Part shown: in pieces, positions 1-7,929 of the stretch
Numbering within the stretch: the stretch's first letter is position 1
Layout of the letters: each line of letters starts with the position of its first letter
From: Methylobacterium sp. DB0501
GTDB taxonomy: Bacteria; Pseudomonadota; Alphaproteobacteria; Rhizobiales; Beijerinckiaceae
Direction: 5' to 3'
Length of the DNA stretch: 64,000 nucleotides
NCBI RefSeq assembly: GCF_011043735.1
Contig: NZ_JAAKGV010000008.1
Span: forward strand, 62,001 to 126,000
Notes under the pieces: generated by a model
Databases searched by the model: none
What the model was told of the DNA's origin: nothing
Seen by the model: the letters and a program-made list of their open reading frames with translations, nothing else
Translations under genes and position numbers: made by a program

Positions 1-70
1 CCGCGGATGCCTCGTCCCGTCCGTGACGCTGCTGCGGCGCCCCGGTCTCGTCGTCGTTGATGTCGTTCAT
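1..70 (-). CDS. N-terminus of a probable 23S rRNA pseudouridine synthase (partial)
   Basis: An open frame reads leftwards from an ATG at 70 and leaves the window after 23 codons. It is acidic and polar (MNDINDDETGAPQQ...), with no stop. I recall RluB-type pseudouridine synthases of Methylobacterium starting with a similar polar extension and lying divergent to tadA. That match is from memory, and no catalytic domain is inside the window. The start codon is 44 bp from the tadA ATG at 115, so the two genes would share a short divergent promoter region. Confidence 0.45.
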   Translation of the reverse strand, partial: MNDINDDETGAPQQRHGRDEASA

Positions 71-114
71 GCGCGCCTGATACCAGACGGGGTGTGGCGA
101 AGCGAGTGGAACCG

Positions 115-621
115 ATGCGCGATTTTGCAAGGGGGGGGCTGTCGGCAAGCGGGGCCGTTTCGCCGACCGGGGCCTCGCACCCGGATCCGCTCGGCCTCGC
201 CTTCGACGCCGCGCGCGAGGCGGCGTCCCGCGGCGAGGTGCCGGTGGGCGCCGTGGTGGTGCGGGACGGCGCCGTGCTGTCGGTCGCCGGCAACCGCCCC
301 CGGGCCGACCGCGACCCGACGGCGCATGCCGAGATCCTGGCGATCCGCGCCGCCTGCGCGGCCATCGGCGACGAGCGCCTGACCGGCTGCGATCTCTACG
401 TCACCCTGGAGCCCTGCGCGATGTGCGCCGGCGCGATCAGCTTCGCGCGCATCCGCCGGCTCTACTTCTCGGCCGCCGATCCGAAGGGCGGCGCCGTCGA
501 GCACGGGCCGCGCTTCTTCAACCAGCCGACCTGCCACCACGCCCCCGATGTCTACGGGGGGTTGCGCGAGAGCGAGGCGGCCCTCCTGCTGCGCGGCTTC
601 TTTCGCGATCGTCGCGACTGA
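115..621 (+). CDS. tadA: tRNA-specific adenosine deaminase TadA
   Basis: Cytidine/deoxycytidylate deaminase fold. TadA converts A34 of tRNA-Arg(ACG) to inosine, using a zinc-activated water in the cytoplasm. The zinc and catalytic motifs are complete: H71-A72-E73, and P100-C101-A102-M103-C104 (both cysteines). GEVPVGAVVV near residue 40 is typical of the family. An in-frame GTG at 94 would add seven residues. I prefer the ATG at 115, although even this leaves about 25 extra N-terminal residues before the conserved core. The gene is divergent from the partial gene at the window edge and is followed by the mntH operator. Confidence 0.93.
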   Translation: MRDFARGGLSASGAVSPTGASHPDPLGLAFDAAREAASRGEVPVGAVVVRDGAVLSVAGNRPRADRDPTAHAEILAIRAACAAIGDERLTGCDLYVTLEPCAMCAGAISFARIRRLYFSAADPKGGAVEHGPRFFNQPTCHHAPDVYGGLRESEAALLLRGFFRDRRD

Positions 622-650
622 TCGCCCTGGAATTCAGCCTTCTCACATCA

Positions 651-668
651 ATATAGCAGTGGCTATAT
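651..668. promoter_or_regulatory. MntR-like palindromic operator upstream of mntH
   Basis: A perfect 7-bp inverted repeat, ATATAGC-AGTG-GCTATAT, lies 43 bp before the mntH start in a short AT-rich patch. The ATAGC-N4-GCTAT core resembles manganese-responsive MntR operators of enterobacterial mntH genes as I remember them. Manganese repression is inferred from motif and position. Confidence 0.6.
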
Positions 669-710
669 GACGACAGCCCGGATCGGCCGGGGGCGACGGA
701 GCATGGGCGG

Positions 711-2039
711 ATGCGGGACGGGTGGGCGGGAGGCGCCGGTGCGGCGGAGCCGAGCCTCGGAGCGATGAACGCGAGCGTGCCGGTGCGCGCCACCGGCTCT
801 TGGCCGCGGCGGCTGCTTGCCTTCCTGGGGCCGGGCTACATGGTCTCGGTCGGCTACATGGACCCGGGCAACTGGGCCACCGACATCGCCGGGGGCGCGC
901 AGTTCGGCTACACCCTGCTCGCCGTCATCCTGCTCTCGAACCTGATGGCGGTGGTGCTCCAGGCGCTGGCCGCGCGGCTCGGCATCGCCACCGGCCGCGA
1001 CCTGGCGCAAGCCTGCCGCGACGCCTATCCGCGCCCGGTCGGGATCGTGCTCTGGCTCGCCTGCGAGGCGGCGATCATCGCCTGCGACCTCGCCGAGGTG
1101 ATCGGCACCGCCATCGCCCTGAAGCTCCTGTTCGGGCTGCCGCTCGTCGTCGGCGCCGTGCTGACCGGGCTCGACGTGCTGCTGATCCTGCTGCTGATGC
1201 GCCGCGGCTTCCGGGCGCTCGAAGCCTTCGTGATCGCGCTCCTCACCATCATCTTCGCCTGTTTCGCGATTCAGATCGTCATGGCGGCGCCGCCGATCCG
1301 CGAGGTGCTCGGCGGCTTCGTGCCCTCGACCCAGATCGTCACCAACCCGGCCGCGCTCTACCTCGCCATCGGCATCATCGGCGCCACGGTGATGCCGCAC
1401 AATCTCTACCTGCATTCCTCGATCGTGCAGACCCGGGCCTATCCGCGCGACGAGGCCGGCAAGCGGAGCGCAGTGCGCTTCGCGGTCGCCGATTCGACCA
1501 TCGCACTCACGCTGGCGCTCTTCGTCAACGCGGCGATCCTCATCATGGCAGCCAAGGTCTTCCACGGCGGCGGCCATACCGGCGTGCAGGAGATCGAGGA
1601 GGCGCATGCCCTGCTCTCGCCGCTGCTCGGCATCGGCCTCGCCTCGACCCTGTTCGCGCTGGCGCTCCTGGCCTCGGGCCTCAATTCCACGGTCACCGCG
1701 ACGCTGGCCGGCCAGATCGTGATGGAAGGCTTCCTGCGCCTGCGCCTGCCGGACTGGGCGCGACGCCTTCTCACCCGGGGCATCGCCATCGTGCCGGTGG
1801 TGATCGTCACCGGGCTCTACGGCGACGCGGGGACGGCGCGGCTCCTGGTGCTGAGCCAGGTCGTCCTGTCGATGCAGCTGCCCTTCGCGGTCATCCCCCT
1901 CGTCAGCTTCGTCTCGGACAGGCGCAAGATGGGCGTCTTCGTCATCCCGGCCTGGCTCACGGTGCTGTCCTGGAGCATCGCCGCGGTGATCGTGGGCCTG
2001 AACCTGAAGCTCCTCGTCGACACGGTCTTCGGCGACTGA
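711..2039 (+). CDS. mntH: Nramp-family divalent metal (manganese) transporter
   Basis: Proton-coupled Mn2+/Fe2+ importer of the inner membrane, 442 aa, with about eleven hydrophobic helices. The two Nramp signatures are present: DPGN in helix 1 ([10 protein letters not shown]) and MPHN in helix 6 ([13 protein letters not shown]), which hold the metal-coordinating Asp, Asn and Met. An alternative ATG at 765 would remove an 18-residue Gly/Ala-rich leader and is about equally plausible, since neither start has a strong ribosome-binding site. The palindrome at 651-668 suggests manganese control. It appears monocistronic. Confidence 0.93.
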   Translation: MRDGWAGGAGAAEPSLGAMNASVPVRATGSWPRRLLAFLGPGYMVSVGYMDPGNWATDIAGGAQFGYTLLAVILLSNLMAVVLQALAARLGIATGRDLAQACRDAYPRPVGIVLWLACEAAIIACDLAEVIGTAIALKLLFGLPLVVGAVLTGLDVLLILLLMRRGFRALEAFVIALLTIIFACFAIQIVMAAPPIREVLGGFVPSTQIVTNPAALYLAIGIIGATVMPHNLYLHSSIVQTRAYPRDEAGKRSAVRFAVADSTIALTLALFVNAAILIMAAKVFHGGGHTGVQEIEEAHALLSPLLGIGLASTLFALALLASGLNSTVTATLAGQIVMEGFLRLRLPDWARRLLTRGIAIVPVVIVTGLYGDAGTARLLVLSQVVLSMQLPFAVIPLVSFVSDRRKMGVFVIPAWLTVLSWSIAAVIVGLNLKLLVDTVFGD

Positions 2040-2189
2040 CGCAATGTCAGGAAGCAGACGCTTCCGGAGTGGTGCGGCGTCTGCACAACATTTGGGCGCG
2101 AATCGTGCGTCAACCTGTCCGAGAACTCGGAACAACGGCGCAGCCCAAGGATTGAGACACCACGTTTTTTGATCTGCGTGGACGTTACG

Positions 2190-3038
2190 ATGAAGATCCG
2201 CACCGGCTACTCGATCGCCTTCGACACGCCCGGCCCGACCGCCATGGTCCTGATGCTCAACGTGCATCCGTCCCGGGCGCACGACCTGATCACGCCCGAC
2301 ACCATGACCATCGACCCGCCGGTCCCCGCGCACCGGTTCGTCGATTCCTTCGGCAACCTCTGCACCCGCGTGACGGCGCCCGGCGGGCGCATTACCTTCT
2401 CGGCCGACTTCCTGGTCCAGGACAGCGGTCAGGTGGACGAATTCGCCCCCGACGCGATCCAGCACCCGGTCCAGGATCTGCCCGACGACGTGCTGCCGTT
2501 CCTGCTCGCCAGCCGCTATTGTGACACCGACAAGCTGTCGAACACTGCCTGGCAGCTCTTCGGTAATACGCCGGAAGGCTGGGCGCGGGTGCAGGCCATC
2601 GTCGACTACGTCCACAACCACATCCGCTTCGACTACCAGCGCGCCGACTCCACCCGCTCGGCCCTCGACGGCTTCAACCAGCGCGAGGGCGTCTGCCGCG
2701 ACTTCGCCCATCTTGCCATCACCTTCTGCCGCTGCATGAACATCCCGGCGCGCTACTGCACCGGCTATCTCGGCGATATCGGCGTCCCGGCGGTGCCCGA
2801 CCCGATGGATTTCTCGGCCTGGTTCGAGGTCTATCTGGGTGGGCGCTGGTACACGTTCGACGCCCGCCACAACACGCCGCGGATCGGCCGCATCGTCATG
2901 GCGCGGGGCCGCGATGCCACCGACGTCGCGATCTCGACGAGCTTCGGCCCGGCCTGGCTCGCCAAGTTCGAGGTCCATACCGACGAGGTGGTGGACGAGG
3001 CGCCGCAGCAGGCGGAATGGCTGCAGGCGGCGGAGTAG
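2190..3038 (+). CDS. Transglutaminase-like (papain-fold) family protein
   Basis: A 282-aa protein with an N-terminal beta-rich transglutaminase-associated region and a transglutaminase core from about residue 150. The nucleophile motif GVCRDFAHL places Cys169. The segment that normally carries the catalytic His reads DFSAWFEVY, with Ser209 in its place, followed by Asp224 in TFDARHN. I recall the same DFSAWFEVY-DARHN arrangement in other alphaproteobacterial members, so this may be a subfamily trait, possibly using His227, rather than a local mutation. Substrate is unknown; peptidase or cross-linking roles are family-level guesses. The ATG at 2190 is chosen over an upstream TTG at 2169. Confidence 0.85.
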   Translation: MKIRTGYSIAFDTPGPTAMVLMLNVHPSRAHDLITPDTMTIDPPVPAHRFVDSFGNLCTRVTAPGGRITFSADFLVQDSGQVDEFAPDAIQHPVQDLPDDVLPFLLASRYCDTDKLSNTAWQLFGNTPEGWARVQAIVDYVHNHIRFDYQRADSTRSALDGFNQREGVCRDFAHLAITFCRCMNIPARYCTGYLGDIGVPAVPDPMDFSAWFEVYLGGRWYTFDARHNTPRIGRIVMARGRDATDVAISTSFGPAWLAKFEVHTDEVVDEAPQQAEWLQAAE

Positions 3039-3055
3039 AACGGGGCGTGGGTTTT

Positions 3056-3084
3056 CCCCTCTCCCCGTGCGCGGGGAGAAGGGG
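3056..3084. terminator. GC-rich hairpin after the transglutaminase gene
   Basis: Arms CCCCTCTCCCCG and CGGGGAGAAGGGG pair with a single bulge and a short GTGC-like loop, 18 bp after the stop at 3038. There is no T-run, so this is a possible terminator or a dispersed intergenic palindrome. Confidence 0.45.
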
Positions 3085-3191
3085 CATCCATGCCTCCGAC
3101 GTTGAATTCTTTCGATTCGCTCATCGGAGTTGAGTACCTCCCGCCGCTGTCAAGCCTGGATGCCCGCGCGTTCTCCGGCTATGGCGGCGCG

Positions 3192-4844
3192 ATGCTGCTT
3201 CGTCCCTACCAGCGCGCGAGCCTCGACGCGCTCCAGGCCGATTGGGCGCGCGGCGGCCGCAGCGGCCTGATCGTGCTGCCGACCGGGGCCGGCAAGAGCC
3301 TCGTCATCGCCACCCTGGTGCGGGAGACGATGGCCCGCCATCCGCAGGCCCGGATCGCCGTCGTCACCCATACCCGCGAGCTGATCGCCCAGAACCACGC
3401 CGAACTCCTGGGCCTGTGGCCGGAGGCTCCGGCCGGCATCGTCTCGGCCGGGCTCGGGCGGCGGGAGGAGACGCGGCCGATCCTGTTCTGCGGCATCCAG
3501 TCGGTGTGGAACCGCGTCGAGGCGACCGGCGGCTTCGACCTCGTGGTGATCGACGAGGCCCACCTGATCCCCCGCGACGCCGAGACCCGCTACGGCCGCT
3601 TCCTCGACGCGGTGCGGGCGCGCTCCCCCGACATGCGCCTCGTCGGGCTCACCGCCACGCCCTACCGCCTCGACAGCGGGCGCCTCGACGAGGGCAAGGG
3701 CCGGGTCTTCGACGCCATCGTGTACGAGGCGCAGGTCGGCGACCTGATCCGTGAGGGCTACCTCTCGCTCCTGGTCTCGAAGGCGACGGCGACGACCCTC
3801 GACGTCAGCGGCGTGCCGCTGCGGGCCGGCGACTACGTGCCGGGGGCGCTCGAGGCGGCGGTGAACCGCGACGTCATCACCAAGGCGGCGGTGGCCGAGA
3901 TGGTGGCGTTCGGCGCCGGGCGCCGGGCCTGGCTCGCCTTCTGCGCCGGGGTAAAGCATGCCGACGCCGTCCGCGACGCGATCCGGGCGGAAGGCTTCTC
4001 CTGCGAATCGATCTCGGGCGAGACGGGCAAGCGCGAGCGCGACCGCATCGTGCGCGACTTCCGGGCCGGGCGCCTGCGCTGCCTCACCTCGGTCGGCGTG
4101 CTGGCGACCGGTTTCAACGTGCCGGAGGTCGACCTGATCGCGCTGCTGCGCCCGACCCAGAGCACCGGCCTCTACGTGCAGCAGGTCGGCCGGGGCCTGC
4201 GCCTGGCCAAGGGCAAGACCGACGCCCTCGTCCTCGACTATGCCGGCCTCGTGCGCCGCCACGGGCCGATCGACGTGCTCTCGGCCAATGCCGTGGCGCG
4301 GGCGCGGCTCCTCGGCGAGTCCGGCGGCCCGCGGGCCAAGCCCTGCCCGGGTTGCGGCGCGCTGATCGCGCTCAATGCCAGCACCTGCGAGGCCTGCTGG
4401 GTCGAGCCGGAGGAGGACGCGGCCGAGATGCCGCACGAGGCGGTGGCCGACGACGAGACCGCGGTCCTCTCCGCCGGCACCGTCGCGGTGGTGCGCGAGG
4501 CCCACGCGCGCTGGTGGCCGGTCGCCGGCTGGCGCTTCACCCGCGAGGGGCGGGTGCGCGGCCCCGACGTGCTGGCGGTGGCGCTGGAGGGCGACGAGGA
4601 CGCGATGACCGTGCGCCTCGATCTGGAGGCCTCGGGCTTCGCCCGCGAGAAGGCCGTGCAATGGTGGCGCCGCCTCGGCGGCGAGATGCCCGCCCCCCTC
4701 GACATCGACGAGGCGTTGAGCCGCTGCGACGAGCTTTCCCGACCGGAGGCGGTCCGTATCGTGCCGACCGGACGGCTCTCGGAGACCGTCGACTATCGCC
4801 TCGCCGGCGGCGCGACCTGGACCGACACGCGGCGGGTGGCGTGA
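3192..4844 (+). CDS. RadD/YejH-like superfamily 2 DNA helicase
   Basis: A 550-aa SF2 helicase. Motif I is LPTGAGKS (Lys35), motif II is VIDEAH (121-124), and the second RecA-like domain carries the motif VI-like QQVGRGLR. A zinc-finger-like segment CPGCG...CEAC follows near residue 382, as in E. coli RadD, whose length (586 aa) is similar. RadD-type proteins take part in repair of double-strand breaks and stalled forks; the role here is inferred from family. The ATG at 3192 begins exactly at the conserved LRPYQ motif. An open extension back to 3090 would cross the hairpin region and is unlikely. Confidence 0.85.
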   Translation: MLLRPYQRASLDALQADWARGGRSGLIVLPTGAGKSLVIATLVRETMARHPQARIAVVTHTRELIAQNHAELLGLWPEAPAGIVSAGLGRREETRPILFCGIQSVWNRVEATGGFDLVVIDEAHLIPRDAETRYGRFLDAVRARSPDMRLVGLTATPYRLDSGRLDEGKGRVFDAIVYEAQVGDLIREGYLSLLVSKATATTLDVSGVPLRAGDYVPGALEAAVNRDVITKAAVAEMVAFGAGRRAWLAFCAGVKHADAVRDAIRAEGFSCESISGETGKRERDRIVRDFRAGRLRCLTSVGVLATGFNVPEVDLIALLRPTQSTGLYVQQVGRGLRLAKGKTDALVLDYAGLVRRHGPIDVLSANAVARARLLGESGGPRAKPCPGCGALIALNASTCEACWVEPEEDAAEMPHEAVADDETAVLSAGTVAVVREAHARWWPVAGWRFTREGRVRGPDVLAVALEGDEDAMTVRLDLEASGFAREKAVQWWRRLGGEMPAPLDIDEALSRCDELSRPEAVRIVPTGRLSETVDYRLAGGATWTDTRRVA

Positions 4845-4892
4845 TACCGGCGGTCGCCGGAACACGACGCTCGGTTCCGTGGATACGAGGCG

Positions 4893-5240
4893 TCAGCCCG
4901 CCGCGATCAGCCGGGCGACCTCGGCTTCGGCGAAGGCCTTCTCGTCCGATACCCTGGCGGCGAGCGCCCGGACCGTGTCGAGATCGCCGGCGGTGCAGGC
5001 GGTCTCCAGGGCGGCGCAGAGGCGCGACAGGCGGGTGAAGCCGATCAGCCCAGACGAGGCGATGACGCCGTGCGCCGCGGCGCCGAGCGTCGCCATCTCC
5101 CCGCTCACCGACCAGTCCTGCAGCTGCGCCTTGAAGCGCCCGAGCAGGACCGGCAGCGCCTGGTCGCCGACGGCTTGACGCAGATCGGCGTAGATCGCGG
5201 CATCGAGGGAGGGCGTCGTCTCCATGGCGTCCGGCTCCAA
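4893..5240 (-). CDS. Hpt (histidine phosphotransfer) domain protein
   Basis: A 115-aa, mostly helical protein. The segment AAAHGVIASSGLIGFTRLS matches the Hpt helix, with phospho-accepting His57 followed by small residues and Gly where the family has HxLKGxAxxxG, although the usual Lys is absent. Such proteins pass phosphoryl groups between hybrid kinases and receivers. The partner is unknown; several receiver proteins lie within 20 kb, none adjacent. An alternative ATG at 5225 would remove five residues. It is convergent with the RadD-like gene. Confidence 0.75.
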   Translation of the reverse strand: MEPDAMETTPSLDAAIYADLRQAVGDQALPVLLGRFKAQLQDWSVSGEMATLGAAAHGVIASSGLIGFTRLSRLCAALETACTAGDLDTVRALAARVSDEKAFAEAEVARLIAAG

Positions 5241-5348
5241 TGGCGCCGTCAGGCGCGTCGGCGTGCGCCTGACGGCTCACGGACCACGAACGTACAGGAG
5301 ATGACGCGGCGATGATGCTCGGCCAACCGGCCGATCCCCTGGATCGGA

Positions 5349-5367
5349 CTCGATCCCCCGGATCGAG
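5349..5367 (-). terminator. Hairpin downstream of the FlaG-like gene
   Basis: A perfect 8-bp stem, CTCGATCC-CCC-GGATCGAG, 15 bp beyond the stop at 5382. A second overlapping GGATCG/CGATCC pairing starts at 5341. No clear T-run. Confidence 0.45.
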
Positions 5368-5381
5368 CCCGCCCCTCCCGG

Positions 5382-5756
5382 TCAGGCCGAGCGCGCCACC
5401 GCCGTGCCGATCTCGGTCGACCGGGCGGCTTCCGCCTCGCGGGCATAAGTCCGCGCCCGCAACGTGGCCTCGGAGGGAAGCTGCTCGACGACCGATCCGT
5501 CCGGACCGACGACCTGGAACACGATCTGATTGCTGTCGAGGTCGCGCTGGTACTGCGCCTTGTCGGCGACCTCGGCGGCGTTCGGCCGTGGGGCGGGCAT
5601 CGCCCTCGCCGCGGGGCTCAAGTCGAGGGTCACCGCCGGATCGAGGGGCGGGTCGGCGCTGGGCCGGGGAGGCCGGCCGGTATTGCTGCGCGTCGTCGGC
5701 TCGACCGCGGCCGGCGGAAGCGCCGCGGAAAGGCTGCTGGTCCCGATCACTGCCAA
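5382..5756 (-). CDS. Small FlaG-like protein of unknown function
   Basis: A 124-aa protein. The N-terminal 60 residues are Pro/Ala/Thr-rich and probably disordered. The C-terminal half has a VFQVVG...VVEQLPSE pattern that resembles the conserved core of FlaG-type flagellar proteins, followed by a charged helix. No signal peptide is evident. The FlaG resemblance is weak and made by eye. No flagellar genes are nearby, so a role in filament length control should not be assumed. Confidence 0.6.
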   Translation of the reverse strand: MAVIGTSSLSAALPPAAVEPTTRSNTGRPPRPSADPPLDPAVTLDLSPAARAMPAPRPNAAEVADKAQYQRDLDSNQIVFQVVGPDGSVVEQLPSEATLRARTYAREAEAARSTEIGTAVARSA

Positions 5757-6278
5757 ATCCTTTCGCGTGACCTGTTCGTGCTTAGCTAGCTCCTCCGAGT
5801 CCTACCCGGGTGTTAACGCCGGGCTGGCGGATGAAGGTTGTGTTAAGGTGGGGTTTCGGCGGATTCATCAATCGCGCGAAATTTCGGGGATGGCGGGATT
5901 TTAGAAGGGGTTGCGAGGTGAATGTCGGGCGGTGCGCCGCCATCCCTCCCCCTCGGTGCAGAACTGTCCCGCAAATAGACTTTTAGCATCAAGCGCGGGG
6001 TCCCCTCTCCAGGCGATGCCGGACTTGCTCGGCATCGCGGCAAGGTGTGGGGGACGCCGTTTTCGGAGAGGTCGCGCGCTTCATGACAGGCGCCAAATGG
6101 AGCGGCCTTGCGCGGCCTCTCTCCCGCCCACCGCCGACGCAGGGGCCGCCCTCCCCGCAGAAGGCGGAAGGGTCGGGGTGCTCGCTACAAGGCTGGAGCA
6201 TCCGGGCGAAGACGTCGCTCACGATCACGATCGGGCGCAGAATGATCGCGCCGCACCACGCCGATCTGCGAAAACGAC
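5757..6278. other. Intergenic region without a convincing gene
   Basis: About 520 bp between two minus-strand genes. Several short open frames exist on both strands, but they are rich in Arg, Pro and Ala in the way of out-of-frame GC-rich DNA, and none has a ribosome-binding site plus a recognisable domain. It must hold the promoter of the gene ending at 5382. I see no strong repeat or RNA. Confidence 0.5.
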
Positions 6279-7310
6279 TTACAGCGCGATGTCGATGCTC
6301 GCCGCCGTGCCGCGCTCGGCCTGGGCGTAGTCGATCTGTGCCCGCAGGTTCGACGCCATCGCCCGAACGATGCGCGAGCCGAGACCCGTGCCGCGCGGCG
6401 TGCCGGCGCCCTGCCAGCCGACGCCGTCATCGGCGACCGTGAGGCGCAGCGTGTCGCCGTCCCGCCGCGCGGTGATGCGGATCTCGCCGGTGACGCCCTC
6501 CGGATAGGCGTATTTGTAGGCGTTGGTGACGAGTTCGGTGACGATCACCCCGAGCGAGACCGCCTTGTCGGTCGCCACCTCGACCGGCACGGCGTCGAGC
6601 AGGATGCGGTGGCGCTGACCGGTGGCGTTCATCGCCCCGTCGAGGTCCTCCACCAGGGTCGCCAGATAGGCGTCGACCGCCACCACCCGCACGTCGTCGG
6701 AGGTGTAGAGGCGCCGGTGGATGCCGGCGATCGCGGTGATGCGGGTCTGGGTCTCCTCAAGGGCGGCGCGGGCGGAGGCGTCGGTGACGGTGTTGGCCTG
6801 CATCCGCACCAGAGCCGCCACCAGGGCGAGGCTGTTCGCCACCCGGTGGTTGACCTCGCGCAGGAGCAGCTCGGCCCGGTCGCGGGCCTCGCGCACCTCG
6901 GCCTCGGCCCGCTCCTTCTCGCGCCGGGTGCGGTCCTGGAGCACGGCGGTCGCCACCGCCTCGGCGAGCAATTCCCGGAAGTGGCCCTGCAGGTCCTTCC
7001 AGACGTAGTCGACGGCGCCGGCCTTCAAGGCGGCCACGGCGACGCGGCTGTCCTCCGAGCCGGTGACGTAGATCACCGGCGGCGCCTCCGGCAGCGCGCG
7101 GATGCGCGGCAGGATCTCGAGCCCGGTCTCGTTGGGCATGTGGTGGTCGAGGGCGACCACGTCGAAGCGCTCCGACGCGATCAGGGCGAGGCCCGCCTCG
7201 CCGTCCGCGGCGTGCACCACCTCGCAGCTGCGGCCCGCCAGCGTGCGGGTGACGAGCCGCGCCAGCCCGGGATCGTCGTCGATGTAGAGCAGGCGGACCG
7301 GGCCGGGCAC
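6279..7310 (-). CDS. Receiver-HWE/HisKA_2 histidine kinase fusion
   Basis: A 343-aa cytoplasmic protein with a CheY-like receiver (1-120, Asp55 in VVALDHHMP) joined by a coiled-coil linker (about 125-148) to a HisKA_2/HWE dimerisation domain (REVNHRVANSL, His155) and an HATPase with TELVTNAYKYA and DDGVGW motifs. This layout suits a soluble kinase controlled by an upstream phosphodonor. The GTG at 7310 lies 2 nt after the TGA of the preceding receiver gene, so the two are translationally coupled. It is probably the end of a relay fed by the sensor kinase at 7930-10665. Confidence 0.9.
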   Translation of the reverse strand: MPGPVRLLYIDDDPGLARLVTRTLAGRSCEVVHAADGEAGLALIASERFDVVALDHHMPNETGLEILPRIRALPEAPPVIYVTGSEDSRVAVAALKAGAVDYVWKDLQGHFRELLAEAVATAVLQDRTRREKERAEAEVREARDRAELLLREVNHRVANSLALVAALVRMQANTVTDASARAALEETQTRITAIAGIHRRLYTSDDVRVVAVDAYLATLVEDLDGAMNATGQRHRILLDAVPVEVATDKAVSLGVIVTELVTNAYKYAYPEGVTGEIRITARRDGDTLRLTVADDGVGWQGAGTPRGTGLGSRIVRAMASNLRAQIDYAQAERGTAASIDIAL

Positions 7311-7312
7311 GG

Positions 7313-7747
7313 TCAGGCGCTCTCCGGAACCTGCATCACCGAGAAGAACAAGCCGAGCTGGCGGATCGCGTTGGCGAAACCCTCGTAGTTCACCGGCTTG
7401 GTGATGTAGACGTTGCAGCCGAGATCGTAGCAGCGCTGGATCTCGCGCTGGTCGTCGGTGGTGGTCAGGATCACCACCGGCGAGCGCCGCAGGTGCGGGT
7501 TCGACTTGACCTTCTGCAGGATGTCGATGCCGGTCATGTCCGGCAGGTTGAGGTCGAGCAGGATCAGGAGCGGCCGGCCGGCATTGATCTCGCCGCTGCC
7601 GTCGGGGCCGAACAGGGCGGCGAGCGCCGAGGTCCCGTCCCGGAAGGACTCGATGACGTTGTTCACCCCGGCGCGGCGGATGTTCCGCTCGATCAGCCGG
7701 GCATGGCCCTCGTCGTCCTCGATCATCACGATGTGTACGGCCGGCAC
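7313..7747 (-). CDS. Single-domain response regulator (Rcp1-like)
   Basis: A 144-aa stand-alone receiver with acidic pocket E10-D11-D12, phospho-acceptor Asp65 (LLDLNLP) and Lys117 (ITKP). The extended C-terminus resembles Rcp1, the receiver paired with cyanobacterial phytochromes and widely found beside GAF/PAS kinases. With no output domain it probably acts by protein contact or as a phosphate shuttle. It lies 182 bp downstream of a GAF-PAS sensor kinase and 2 nt before the receiver-HWE kinase, so a three-protein relay is likely. Confidence 0.93.
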   Translation of the reverse strand: MPAVHIVMIEDDEGHARLIERNIRRAGVNNVIESFRDGTSALAALFGPDGSGEINAGRPLLILLDLNLPDMTGIDILQKVKSNPHLRRSPVVILTTTDDQREIQRCYDLGCNVYITKPVNYEGFANAIRQLGLFFSVMQVPESA

Positions 7748-7929
7748 CTGACAACTCCCCGTGGCGCGGATCCGGACGGACCGGGACGCCTCTTCCTCGC
7801 TCGCGCACCTGCGCCGACCGCGGGAGACATGCTCCCGTCACACACTCTCTAGACCATTTTTCGTGGCCGTGGACACGCGGCTGGCGTAGAAAACATGCCG
7901 GTCACGTTAACCTGCCGTTGCACCGCCTC

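Noticed and set aside
663..2978. Very long open frame antisense to mntH and the transglutaminase gene
   Set aside because: It is a product of high GC at third codon positions; the translation is Arg/His/Gly-rich with no domain, while the opposite strand holds clear families.
5911..6442. Two overlapping frames in the 5757-6278 gap
   Set aside because: Composition is out-of-frame-like, they overlap the end of the kinase gene and have no ribosome-binding site.
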